Shown here: positions 15,927 through 24,545 of the stretch, one piece after another
Position numbering within the stretch: position 1 is the first letter of the stretch
Layout of the letters: each line of letters starts with the position of its first letter
From: Nonomuraea spiralis
Lineage (GTDB): Bacteria > Actinomycetota > Actinomycetes > Streptosporangiales > Streptosporangiaceae
Length of the DNA: 64,000 nucleotides
Direction of reading: 5' to 3'
NCBI RefSeq assembly: GCF_014648435.1
Contig: NZ_BMRC01000015.1
Coordinates: 1-64,000 of the forward strand
Translations under genes and position numbers: made by a program
The notes under the pieces: generated by a model
What the model saw: only the letters and a program-made list of their open reading frames with translations
The model's database searches: none
Told to the model about the DNA's origin: nothing

Positions 15927-18593
15927 CTATTCGAGGCTCAGGCGGGCCAGCTCCGTCCGGGTGGAGACGCCGAGCTTGGGGAAGGCGCGGTAGAGGTGGT
16001 GGCCGACGGTCTTGGGGCTGAGGAACAGCCGCGCGGCGATCTCCTTGTTCGTCGCACCGGTCGCCGCGAGCCGTACCACCTGCAACTCCTGCGGGGTGAG
16101 CTGGGCCGCCGCGTCCGCCGTCGCCGTGGGGACGGAGCTTTCGCCGGCCGCGCGCAACTCGGCGCGGGCATGCTCGGCCCACGGTGCCGCGCCGAGCCGT
16201 TCGAACCGCTCCAGCGCCTCGCGCAGGTGCGTGCGGGCCTCGGCCTTGTGCCGCTCGCGGCGCAGCCATTCGCCGTACAGCAGCTCGGTGCGGGCCCGTT
16301 CGAACGGCCGGGCCTCGCCCTGCAGCTCCAAAGCCCGCTCGTACAGCGAGCCGTCCCCGGTCACCAGCGCGCGGCAGCGCAGCACGAGACCGTCCTCCCA
16401 GGGCAGGCGGGCGGCGGCGGCCCACTGCTCCAGCCGGGCCAGCGGCTCGGCGGCGCGTTCCGGGCGGCCGAGCCGGACGGCGGCCTCCACCTGGTCGGCG
16501 GCGAAGTGCACGCCGGGGCCCACGTGCTGGATCGGGCCGCGGGTGGCCGTCTCCAGCCGGTCCAGTGCCGCCTCGTACCGGCCCCGGCCGAGGTCGAGCA
16601 GCGCCAGCGCCCACTCGCACCACGCGGCCACGAGCGCGTTGGCGTGCGCGGGGAAACGCCGCAGGCTCCGCTCGGCGGGGCGCGTGCCGGGCTCGTCGCC
16701 GCGGACGGCGGCCACGTACGCCAGCAGCGCCTCGGCGTGTGCCATGCGGCTGGGCTGGCCGGTGTCCTCGGCGATGCGCAGTGCCTCGCTCGCGGACTGG
16801 ATCGCGTCGCGGTGGCGGCCGAGGTTGATCTCGGCGGTCGCGAGGGTGCACAGCACCATCGGCAGCCAGCCGATGGCGCCGCTCGTGCGGCTCTCCTCGG
16901 CCAGGCCGGCCATGATGTCGCGGGTGTCGTCGTAGTCGCCGGTCAGTAGCGCCTGCGAGGCCACGTTGAGCCGCAGCCCCGGCGGCCCGCTCCTGCCCTG
17001 CGCGATGTGCTCGCGCAGCAGCGCCACCCCATCGGCCGCCTCGGCCGCGTCGTCGGAGTACAGCTTCAGCGCCCCGCCGATGGACGCGACGAGCCTGTCC
17101 CTGACCGTGTCCGGCGGCAGCTCCGCGAGGATGCGGTGGGCCTGTGCCACCCGTACGGGCTCGCCGGCCGACCAGGACGCCCGTGCCGCGTCGGCCAGCA
17201 TCGACGCGGCGGTGTCCGGATCGAGCGGCGCGACCTGACGGGCCGCCGTGACCAGCACCTCGTGCACCGTGCGCAACGAGCCGTGCTCGAACTCCACCCG
17301 GGCCCGCACGGTCGCGACGCGCGCCAGCACGCGGGTGTCCTCGGTCAGCCGGAGCGCCTGCCCCGCCAGGTGCCGGGCGCGATCGGGCAGGCCCGCGTCC
17401 ACGGCGATCTCCCCGGCCAGCGCCAGCCGCCGCGCCCGCTCCGCTTCCTCGGAGGTGAGCCGGACGGCCCGTTCCAGCGCCGCGACGGCGGTGGCGTGTC
17501 CGGAACGCCGGCGGGCGCGCAGGGCGGCCGCCTCCAGGTCCGCCGCCACCTCCTCATCCGGCCCGGTGGCCGCCGCCGCTCGGTGCCAGGCCGCCCGGTC
17601 GGGGTCGCCGGCCAGCGCGTCCGCGAGCGCGGCGTGCGCGGCCAGCCGGTCGGTGAAGGGCGCGCCCCGGTAGGCGGCCGTACGGATGAGCGGGTGCCGG
17701 AAGACGACCGTCTGCTCCTCTACGGCGATCAGCCCCTCGCCCTCGGCCGCCGCCAGCGCGTCCGCCGCCAGCCCGAGAACCGTCATGGCCCGCAGCGTGG
17801 CCGCCAGCGCGCCACTCTCCTCCGCCGCCGCGACCAGCAGGGCGCTACGGGCCGGCGCGGGCAGTTTGGCGATGCGTTGCTGGTAGGCGTCCTGCAGCCG
17901 GTGCGGCAGCGGGAGGGGCCCGGGCTCGCCGTCGTCGGTCTTGGGCAGTTCGAGCAGGGCCAGCGGGTTGCCGTCGGCCTCGGCCAGCACCCGGTCGCGT
18001 CTATGGACGGGCAGGTCGGGAGCGTGCTCGGCAAGCAGCGCCCGCGCAGCCGTGGCATCCAGCCGCTTGAGCGCCAGTTCGGGCAGGCCAGGCAGGGCGG
18101 CTCCCTCTCGCGCCGCGAACAGCAGGAACACCTTCTCGGCCATCAGCCGGCGGGCGGCGAACGCCAGCGCCTCGGCCGACGGCCGGTCCAGCCACTGGGC
18201 GTCGTCCACCAGGCACAACACCGGCCCGTCCGCGGCCAGCTCCGCCAGCAGCGACACCGTGGCAAGGCCGACCAGGAACCGGTTGTCGCCCCCCGGCGCG
18301 GCCAGCCCCAGCGCCGCCCGCAACGCCTCCGCCTGAGGACCGGGAAGGCCGGGCAGGTGCCCCATCGCGCCGGACAGCAGCACTTGCAGCGCCGCAAATG
18401 GCAGCTCGGCCTCGCTCTCCACGCCCGTGCAGCCGAGCACCTGGAACTCCTGGCCCGAGCCCGCCCACCGCAGCAGCGCCGACTTGCCGCCGCCCGGTTC
18501 ACCCAGGACCACGACGGCGCCGCCCCGGCCAGAGGCGGCCTCCGCCAGGAGCCGGCCGAGTTCCCGCTGCTCCCGCTCCCGCCCATGCAACAT
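15927..18593 (-). CDS. LAL-family LuxR transcriptional regulator with AAA ATPase
   Basis: 888 residues. Walker A GEPGGGKS at residues 31-38, Walker B CLVDDAQWLD near 135, a long TPR-like helical region, and a C-terminal LuxR HTH (LTPQELQVVRLAATGATNKE, LSPKTVGHHLYRAFPKLGV). This is the architecture of large ATP-binding LuxR regulators, often pathway-specific activators. It ends 86 bases before the ABC exporter start, so it may control or be cotranscribed with the exporter. ATP/ADP state or a ligand bound by the helical region probably controls activity. Confidence 0.9.
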   Translation of the reverse strand: MLHGREREQRELGRLLAEAASGRGGAVVVLGEPGGGKSALLRWAGSGQEFQVLGCTGVESEAELPFAALQVLLSGAMGHLPGLPGPQAEALRAALGLAAPGGDNRFLVGLATVSLLAELAADGPVLCLVDDAQWLDRPSAEALAFAARRLMAEKVFLLFAAREGAALPGLPELALKRLDATAARALLAEHAPDLPVHRRDRVLAEADGNPLALLELPKTDDGEPGPLPLPHRLQDAYQQRIAKLPAPARSALLVAAAEESGALAATLRAMTVLGLAADALAAAEGEGLIAVEEQTVVFRHPLIRTAAYRGAPFTDRLAAHAALADALAGDPDRAAWHRAAAATGPDEEVAADLEAAALRARRRSGHATAVAALERAVRLTSEEAERARRLALAGEIAVDAGLPDRARHLAGQALRLTEDTRVLARVATVRARVEFEHGSLRTVHEVLVTAARQVAPLDPDTAASMLADAARASWSAGEPVRVAQAHRILAELPPDTVRDRLVASIGGALKLYSDDAAEAADGVALLREHIAQGRSGPPGLRLNVASQALLTGDYDDTRDIMAGLAEESRTSGAIGWLPMVLCTLATAEINLGRHRDAIQSASEALRIAEDTGQPSRMAHAEALLAYVAAVRGDEPGTRPAERSLRRFPAHANALVAAWCEWALALLDLGRGRYEAALDRLETATRGPIQHVGPGVHFAADQVEAAVRLGRPERAAEPLARLEQWAAAARLPWEDGLVLRCRALVTGDGSLYERALELQGEARPFERARTELLYGEWLRRERHKAEARTHLREALERFERLGAAPWAEHARAELRAAGESSVPTATADAAAQLTPQELQVVRLAATGATNKEIAARLFLSPKTVGHHLYRAFPKLGVSTRTELARLSLE

Positions 18594-18954
18594 CAGGCGC
18601 TCCTTGCGCTCACAGGCCTGGTGATCTCAACGCTGGGCAGCATACGCGTTTGGCGGTATGCCGCTGATTGGGCAGCGCGTCCAGGGGTGCAGACCAAGTA
18701 CCGGTGAAAGGGGCAGTCCCCTGGTCGGCCAAAACTCCCAGAGCTGCAGCGAGCCGCCGCTCAACCTGGTCCGCTGCGCCCGCCTCCCTTTGCCGGAGCG
18801 CCCTGCCGTTCCATCACAAAAGGGGGTTGGTGCGTCGAAGGATGATCGTTACCATCGGTAGGGACGGAGTGACGTCCAGTCGAGGCTGTGCTGGCTGAAC
18901 TCTCCAGCCTCCAAGTTTGAGGGTCCGTACTGAGGCGTACTTGAAAGGAAGACT
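18594..18954. other. Intergenic region between divergent genes
   Basis: 361 bases between the LAL regulator start and an NTF2-like gene. No coding frame is convincing. It should carry divergent promoters; no clear operator was seen. Confidence 0.45.
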
Positions 18955-19326
18955 GTGGGCGGTGCAGATTATGAAGCGGTTGCCGATCAGTTCATCCCGT
19001 ACTACTACAACACGTTCGATACAGATCGCCGGTCCCTCGAGGGGTTGTACAGGCCGACCTCGCTTCTGACCTTTGAATCCAGCCAGACCCAAGGCGCGGC
19101 GGACATCGTGGAGAAACTGACCACGCTTTCCTTCCAGAACGTCAAGCACGAGATCCACACCAAGGACGCGCAGCCCCTGCCCGGGGGCGCAGGCGTACTC
19201 ATTTTGGTGACAGGGAGGCTCGAAGCAGACGGTTCCCCCTTTAGATTCGCGCAGACGTTCGTGCTCATGCCGGATGGCGGCTCGTACTACGTCGCTCATG
19301 ACATCTTCAAACTGATTTTTGATTGA
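18955..19326 (+). CDS. NTF2-fold protein (nuclear transport factor 2 domain)
   Basis: 123 residues with GTG start and AAAGGAAG ribosome-binding site. The whole protein is one NTF2 domain: ADQFIPYYYNTFDTDRRSLE, LYRPTSLLTFE, ADIVEKLTTLSFQNVKHEI, GAGVLILVTGRLEADG, RFAQTFVLMPDGGSYYVAHD. This matches eukaryotic-type NTF2 closely in layout. In bacteria these small domains are probably ligand-binding or scaffold proteins; no enzyme role can be assigned. It is monocistronic. Confidence 0.8.
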   Translation: MGGADYEAVADQFIPYYYNTFDTDRRSLEGLYRPTSLLTFESSQTQGAADIVEKLTTLSFQNVKHEIHTKDAQPLPGGAGVLILVTGRLEADGSPFRFAQTFVLMPDGGSYYVAHDIFKLIFD

Positions 19327-19792
19327 TCGTTAGTTGCTGTGTGATTTCTCTTGCTGGTGCGTCGGTTCCTCTTCAGGGCCCTGAAGCTGGAGCCGCTGCA
19401 GTTCGGTGTTGATGAGCGGGCGGTCGGGCGTTTTGTGGTAGCGCGAGCGGGCCGCGCCGCCTGTGGAGGAGTGTCACGATCGGCCACGCCAACCGTGCTG
19501 CGGTTGAGTGGCGCGGCATCTGATCACGGAGGGGTGCTCAATCCCGGATCATCGGGTTGGCGGCCCGTGGTGGCTAAGGGAGTTGCAGGCCTGATCGCGG
19601 AGGGCGGGTGGGCGCGGGGGTTACGGCTCGAACATGGCGGGATAAGTCCGGCGCGATAACGCGATCTTGAGCGTTTCCGCAGGTTGCACTGCTCGATATC
19701 TGTCTTTATGTCAAGCCACCCAGGAGCTCCCGGTTACGCGGCGTCGTTCGGGCCGTGCGGCGCGATTCTTACCAGCACCCAACAACTAGATT
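19327..19792. other. Gene-poor stretch with a possible minus-strand C-terminal fragment
   Basis: On the minus strand, a coding-like segment from about 19455 to the stop at 19331-19333 reads RYHKTPDRPLINTELQRL and ends in a polar Glu/Gln-rich tail. It has no start and may be the end of a transposase or recombinase, which I could not confirm. The rest (19456-19792) shows no gene but must contain the promoter of the kinase-like gene at 19793. Confidence 0.35.
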
Positions 19793-20746
19793 GTGTGGGT
19801 GACCGCGGACGACAGCGTGCCCTCCAACCTCTCGTATCTCGGCGCCCCGATCGGGCCGATGATCCGCGTCCAGGGCGGGTCGGCCAACCGGCTGTACCGG
19901 CTCGACACCGACCAGGGGTCGTTCGCGGTGAAGGAGTTGAACCTCCTCGACCGCCGCTGGACCTACCACGTCGAGGACGTGTTCAGGTTCGAGCGGGCGG
20001 CCTTCGCTGCCGGCATCCCGATGCCAGAGCCGGTCTCGGCCAGCCACCACACGCTCGTCCACCGGTGGGTCGAGGGAGAGAAGGTGCCTGAAGCACCGGT
20101 GTCGGCGGCGTACGCGTTCGAGATCGGTGAGATCCTCGCACGCATCCACGCACTCGACGTCGAGTGGACCCACGTGTCGATCGAGGACCCGACGTCACGG
20201 GACTGGCCCGAACTCGCCGAGCGGGCGGCGTCGACCGGACAGCCGTAGGCCGACGAACTCGCCTCCCACGTCGAGACGTTCCTCGCGATCGCCCACTTCG
20301 TCGACACCTGCGAACGGCCGGGCCCCGTCGTGCTGACCCACAAGGACATCCAACCGTGGAACCTGCTCGCTCGAGACGGTCGACCAGTGGTGCTCGACTG
20401 GGAGCTCTCGGGGATGCTCGACCTGGCCGGTGAGCTCGGCTCGACCGCGCTGAGCCTGGCGAAGGGATCTGGTTTCGACAACATCGAGCCCACCATCTTC
20501 CGCTCGGTCCTCGACGGCTACGTCGCGGGGGGCGGAGCGCTGCCGCCGTCGGGTCCAAGCTGGTTCGTTTTCATGATCGGCGGCTGGCTGGGGTTCACGA
20601 GGTGGAACATCCTCCGCTGCCTCGCCGGTGTCGAGGCGAGCACCGGCCCTGACCTCGCGCTGTCGCACGAGTCCGTGCGCAACGGCGTGCGCGGTCTCCC
20701 CGACATGTTCGGCCGACTTCCGGAGCTCGAGGCGCTGCTCGTGTGA
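19793..20746 (+). pseudogene. APH-family phosphotransferase with an in-frame amber codon
   Basis: About 317 codons in one frame, interrupted by TAG at 20246-20248. Before it: a nucleotide-binding lobe with RVQGGSANRLYRLDTDQGSF and FAVKELNLLDRRW (lysine). After it: the catalytic loop THKDIQPWNLLARD, the metal-binding VVLDWELSG and the C-terminal helices. All key elements are intact, so a single nonsense change separates this from a full aminoglycoside/homoserine-kinase-like enzyme. Start at GTG 19793 or GTG 19799; no ribosome-binding site, possibly leaderless. The substrate cannot be inferred; APH folds also phosphorylate small metabolites. Confidence 0.8.
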
Positions 20747-20799
20747 CAGTGACCCGCTTCTGGGCTGGGTGCGCGGCGTGACGCGCGCTCCCGATCCCG

Positions 20800-21005
20800 C
20801 TCACTCCCGGCGGCGGGGCGGCCGGGACGCGAAGAAGCCGCTGACCAAGGTCTGACCGGGCATCGTGTTCGAGGTCAGCGCCGACACCGATGTAGACGCC
20901 TTCGGGCACAGGCGCCATCCCGTGCGGCTCCCGCGGCCACGACCCGACCTCGACCCGGCCGACACCTCCCGATTCGGCGCTGGCAACGAACCCGCCACCG
21001 GGTGA
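20800..21005 (+). pseudogene. C-terminal fragment of an ATP-dependent DNA ligase
   Basis: One frame reads GRDAKKPLTKV, a TGA at 20853-20855, then PGIVFEVSADTDVDAFGHRR and RHPVRLPRPRPDLDPADTSR to the stop at 21003. This pattern (VEVxxDxxxD, W/HRHPxRxxRxRxDL) ends the OB-fold of actinobacterial ATP-dependent ligases. Catalytic lysine and nucleotidyltransferase domain are absent. It is squeezed between the kinase gene and the convergent transporter. Confidence 0.55.
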
Positions 21006-21031
21006 CCCCGCCTCTGAAGAGCTGCGACTAC

Positions 21032-22405
21032 TCAACGGCGGGGAGCGGCTGTCGGCTTGCTTTGGTCGCCGGCTCCATGTCCAGCCGGCTGCTGCGGGCC
21101 GCCGTCATGCGATGGCAGCAACACGACGATGATCACGGCGCCGAGCGCCACGCAGACCGCGCCCGCCATGAGCCCGCCGGAGTAGCCCATGACGGCCAGC
21201 GCGGCCACCCCGATGGCGCCGCCGATCTGCTGGACGGAGGTGAACAGGGCCGAGCCGAGACCGGCGTCCTCCTCGGTGGTGCCGTCGACCGCGGCCACCG
21301 CCATGACGGGCAGGCTCAGCCCGTTGCCCACGCTCAGTATGAGCATGCCGGGCAGGACGTGGGCGACGTAGGAGTCGCCCGCCGCCACGCCGGACAGCAG
21401 CAGCAGGCCGGCGATGTTGACCAGGAACGCCAGCAGGAGCGCCCAGCGTGTCCCGATCCTGAGTGAGATGCGGGAGGACAGCCACATGCCCGCCAGGATG
21501 CCGGCGCCGTAGGGCAGGTAGGCGATGCCGGCCAGGAGCGGGCTGTAGCCCAGAACGGTCTGCACCTGGATCATCAGCAGGAACGACATCGCGTACATCG
21601 CCATCGAGAACAGCAGGGTCGCGCCGCCCGCGACTGCCCGCGTCCGCGAGGCCAGGAACGATGCGGGCACCAGCGGTGCCGCCGCCCGCGACTCGGCCAC
21701 CAGGAACGCCGCCGCCAAGGCCGCGGACAGCACGACGGCGCCGATGACGATCGGGTCGCTCCAGCCGGTCTCTCCGACCCGCAGCAGCCCGTACACCAGC
21801 GACACCGCGGCGCCGGTGACCAGGACCGCGCCGGGAACGTCGAGGCGGCGCCAGCCGGGCGCGCGGGACTCGGGGACCAGCCGGGGGAGCAGCGCCAGGG
21901 CCACGGCGACGATGGGCAGGTTGATCAGGAAGATCCCGCGCCAGGACACCAGATCGGTCAGCGCCCCGGACAGCACCAGGCCCGAGGTCCCGCCCAGGGC
22001 CGCGATGCCGCCCCAGATGCCCAGAGCCTTGGCCCGCTCCTCCGGCCCCGGATACAGCAACGTGATCATCGACATCGCCGCAGGGCTGGCCATCGCAGCA
22101 CCGCCGCCCTGCACGAACCGCCCGATCACGAGCTGCCATGGCTCCTGCGCGAGCCCGCAGGCCAGGCTGGCCACCCCGAACAGCGCCACCCCGATGAGGA
22201 AGACGCGGCGACGGCCGAGCAGATCAGCCAGCCGGCCGCACAACAGCAGCAACCCGCCGAAGGCCAGGAAGTAGGCATTGACGACCCAGGGCAAGCCGGA
22301 CGCGCTGAAGCCCAGCTCATCGCGGATGCTCGGGAGGGCCACGTTCACGACGGTGTCATCGAGCACGAGCATGAACTGAACAAGACACAACACAATCATC
22401 GGCAC
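21032..22405 (-). CDS. DHA2-family multidrug MFS transporter
   Basis: 457 residues, about 14 membrane helices. It begins with LVQFMLVLDDTVVNVALPSI, the conserved helix-1 motif of EmrB/QacA-type proton antiporters, followed by the motif A loop GRLADLLGRRRVFLIG and motif C-like GGTSGLVLSGALTD. It expels drugs or metabolites using the proton gradient. An AraC-type regulator is divergently transcribed 61 bases away and is the likely controller. Confidence 0.9.
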   Translation of the reverse strand: MPMIVLCLVQFMLVLDDTVVNVALPSIRDELGFSASGLPWVVNAYFLAFGGLLLLCGRLADLLGRRRVFLIGVALFGVASLACGLAQEPWQLVIGRFVQGGGAAMASPAAMSMITLLYPGPEERAKALGIWGGIAALGGTSGLVLSGALTDLVSWRGIFLINLPIVAVALALLPRLVPESRAPGWRRLDVPGAVLVTGAAVSLVYGLLRVGETGWSDPIVIGAVVLSAALAAAFLVAESRAAAPLVPASFLASRTRAVAGGATLLFSMAMYAMSFLLMIQVQTVLGYSPLLAGIAYLPYGAGILAGMWLSSRISLRIGTRWALLLAFLVNIAGLLLLSGVAAGDSYVAHVLPGMLILSVGNGLSLPVMAVAAVDGTTEEDAGLGSALFTSVQQIGGAIGVAALAVMGYSGGLMAGAVCVALGAVIIVVLLPSHDGGPQQPAGHGAGDQSKPTAAPRR

Positions 22406-22466
22406 CCGACGACGCTATGACCCGCCGCATTTGGCCACAATCCGCGATGAGGCCAGACTGTGTCGC

Positions 22467-23201
22467 ATGGAGGACATGAGCGCGATCACCGTCGGCCACT
22501 TCCCGCTGGCCTCGGGGGAGTGGATCCCCCCGCACAGCCACACCCACCACCAGCTCGCCTGGACCCGGCGCGGTGTCCTGAGCGTCGGCGTGGGGGAGGT
22601 GTACTGGGTCCTGCCTCCCACCAGGGCGCTGTGGCTGCCGGCGGGTGTCACCCATGCCACCGGTGCGACCCGCGACGCGGTGTTGTGCAGTCTGTACCTG
22701 GCGCCGGAGCGCTGCCCGCTGGACTGGCCCGAGCCGACGGCGGTCGGCGTCGACGGCTTGCTCGCCGAGCTGATCGGGTACCTGGCCCGCCTCGATCTCC
22801 CCGACGACGTGCGGCTGCGCGCCGAGGCGGTGCTGCCCGACCTGCTGCGCCCGCTGCCCACCCGGCCCATCGACGTGCCGCAGCCCACCGACGAGCGCGT
22901 CCGGGTGGTGGCGGCCGCCCTGCTGGCGCATCCGGCCGACCCGCGCAGCCTGGAGGCTCACGCCCGTGCGGCCGGCGTCAGCAGGCGGACGTTGACGCGG
23001 CTGTTCGCGCGCGACACGGGCATGAGCTTCGACCAATGGCGCACGCAGGTACGGCTACGCGCCGCCCTGCCGCTGCTGGCCGAGGGGCAGCCGGTGTCCC
23101 GGGTGGCGCACGACGTGGGATACGCCACGGCGAGCGCGTTCCTGGCGGCCTTCCGCCGCACGGTCGGCACCACGCCCCGGCGCTATCTGCTCAGTCGTTG
23201 A
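22467..23201 (+). CDS. AraC-family regulator with cupin domain
   Basis: From the ATG at 22467, 244 residues (an in-frame TTG at 22431 is less likely). N-terminal cupin with GEWIPPHSHTHHQLAWTRRG and WLPAGVTHAT, then a C-terminal AraC double HTH: SLEAHARAAGVSRRTLTRLF, FDQWRTQVRLRAALPLLAEG, VSRVAHDVGYATASAFLAAF and the end TPRRY. The His-rich cupin may bind a metal or small ligand. It is divergent from the DHA2 transporter, which it probably regulates. Confidence 0.9.
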   Translation: MEDMSAITVGHFPLASGEWIPPHSHTHHQLAWTRRGVLSVGVGEVYWVLPPTRALWLPAGVTHATGATRDAVLCSLYLAPERCPLDWPEPTAVGVDGLLAELIGYLARLDLPDDVRLRAEAVLPDLLRPLPTRPIDVPQPTDERVRVVAAALLAHPADPRSLEAHARAAGVSRRTLTRLFARDTGMSFDQWRTQVRLRAALPLLAEGQPVSRVAHDVGYATASAFLAAFRRTVGTTPRRYLLSR

Positions 23202-23302
23202 CTTTGATCTCCCTCACGGTAGGCCGGGAGATGCCCCTGGCAACGCCAGGAGTGCCGATGATCTCGCCTCCGGCACAGGCTGAGGACCGCCCTTGAGATG
23301 CA

Positions 23303-23632
23303 GTGGCCCGTTACGTCGCCTCCCATTCACAACTTCTCTTCAGGAGTGACAAGGGCGACGGCGGCGCCACCCGGATGGAGATCCTCTTCGGCCCGGTCGC
23401 CTTCATGGCCGTGAACTGCGCGTCCTACGACGAGTTCACCGTCTACGAACTGACGGAGGCCGAGTTCCGCGACCACTGCGGTCCGCTCTTCGACGGGTCG
23501 TTCGGCGGGCGCCGGGCGTTCGGCATCGGAGGCGCGCGCATCCAGGGCCTGATCCTCGCCGGGGACTACGTCAGCGCCGAAGACGACAAGGAGTTCTGGG
23601 AGCCGAGCGGCCTGCTCCGCTTCGCCACATGA
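23303..23632 (+). CDS. Hypothetical protein
   Basis: 109 residues from GTG 23303. HSQLLFRSDKGDGGATRMEI and LFGPVAFMAVNCASYDEFTV are reminiscent of a conserved actinomycete hypothetical family; the end FWEPSGLLRFAT is aromatic. No signal peptide or membrane segment. Codon composition is typical of a real gene. Function unknown; no partner evident. Confidence 0.55.
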   Translation: MARYVASHSQLLFRSDKGDGGATRMEILFGPVAFMAVNCASYDEFTVYELTEAEFRDHCGPLFDGSFGGRRAFGIGGARIQGLILAGDYVSAEDDKEFWEPSGLLRFAT

Positions 23633-23683
23633 CGCTGACGATCCACAGCCGACCGAACGGGTGGAACGGGGGCGTCGTGGCAG

Positions 23684-24055
23684 TCATCCGCCGCCCGGCC
23701 GCGGACCACGGGCGGCGGTGAGGGACTTCACGGCCTCGGCGTTCCTGCCGGCGTTGCCCGGCAGCAGCCGGTCCAACTCCATGAAGAACCTCAGCCCCTC
23801 CCGCCGTACCGCCGTCACGAACTCCGCCTCCCGCGTCGCCGCCTTCCGCTCGCCGCACGTGACCAGCAGGCTGCCCTTGCCGAGACGTTCGAGCCGCAGG
23901 ACGAGCGGCTGGTCGAGGGTGACGATCGGCTGCCAATCGATCGTCAGCTCGATCGCCCCCTCCACGTAGTCGGCGTCGGGGGGTGCCTGCGTGCACTCCT
24001 CCACCGGCATGAACGATTCATCGGGCAGGCGCAGGTAGCTGAGCAGCGAGATCAT
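23684..24055 (-). CDS. Hypothetical protein coupled to an upstream small gene
   Basis: 123 residues from the ATG at 24055. I chose this start over ATG 24073 because AGAGGA sits upstream and the ATG overlaps the previous stop as ATGA, implying translational coupling. It is a soluble beta-rich protein (ELTIDWQPIVTLDQPLVLRL, GSLLVTCGERKAATREAEF) with a helical C-terminus (FFMELDRLLPGNAG). No family recognised; the reciprocal overlap suggests the two products act together. Confidence 0.6.
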   Translation of the reverse strand: MISLLSYLRLPDESFMPVEECTQAPPDADYVEGAIELTIDWQPIVTLDQPLVLRLERLGKGSLLVTCGERKAATREAEFVTAVRREGLRFFMELDRLLPGNAGRNAEAVKSLTAARGPRPGGG

Positions 24056-24279
24056 GTCAGTATCCTCTGACATGGCCGCAGCGCGACCTTGTCCGGTTTG
24101 TTCGGCGGGTAGAACTGCCCGGCCCGGCCGTTGTTGAGGCCGAGCACGTAGACGCCCCCGTCGATGGTGGCCTTGATCTGGTACTGGCCTCGCGGTCCGC
24201 AACGCATCAGCGTGTCGCGGTTGGCCTCCAGGACCTTCTGGATCAGCCTCTCGATCTCCTTGGGGCTTAGCGGCTCCAT
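24052..24279 (-). CDS. Small hypothetical protein, first gene of a coupled pair
   Basis: 75 residues starting at the ATG at 24279. An N-terminal amphipathic helix (SPKEIERLIQKVLEANRDTL) is followed by short beta strands (YQIKATIDGGVYVLGLNNGR). No signal peptide or cysteine-rich motif. It overlaps the next gene by ATGA. Unknown function. Confidence 0.55.
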   Translation of the reverse strand: MEPLSPKEIERLIQKVLEANRDTLMRCGPRGQYQIKATIDGGVYVLGLNNGRAGQFYPPNKPDKVALRPCQRILT

Positions 24280-24400
24280 GTCGCGCCCGCTTCGGAGGCG
24301 GGGCGGGTGGTGGTCTTGTGGTGGAAGCCGAAGGCCTGTGCGATGACGGGAGCGGGGCTTGGAGAACCGGTTGCCGGAGAGCGGCGGTGCGGGCGGCGCC
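24267..24400 (-). pseudogene. C-terminal scrap of a tyrosine-type integrase
   Basis: Just upstream of the small coupled pair a minus-strand frame reads VIAQAFGFHHKTTTRPASEA and GATWSR to a stop at 24267. This pattern (DALGYHxKTxxR...GATWSRY) ends a group of actinomycete tyrosine recombinases. The catalytic part is absent; surrounding bases to 24545 show no gene. Confidence 0.4.
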
Positions 24401-24545
24401 GCAGATGGTGCCGTCCGCGGTGAGGACGCTGGGTCTCCAACGCCTCCAAGTCTTCCGCAGAGGCTGGAGCACGCGCCACCCAAAAGCCCCAAAAGCCCCG
24501 TACTCAGGGACTTTGCGCTCCTATCAGTGGTCATGAACAGGTACG

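Noticed and set aside
14944..16851. Apparent long fusion upstream of the ABC ATPase
   Set aside because: Sequence upstream of ATG 15840 lies in a shadow frame of the LAL regulator; the ATPase begins at its usual N-terminus.
17007..18707. A 566-codon open frame on the plus strand
   Set aside because: It lies antisense to the LAL regulator; its composition (Arg, Gly, Gln rich) is that expected of a frame opposite a GC-rich gene, and it has no domain.
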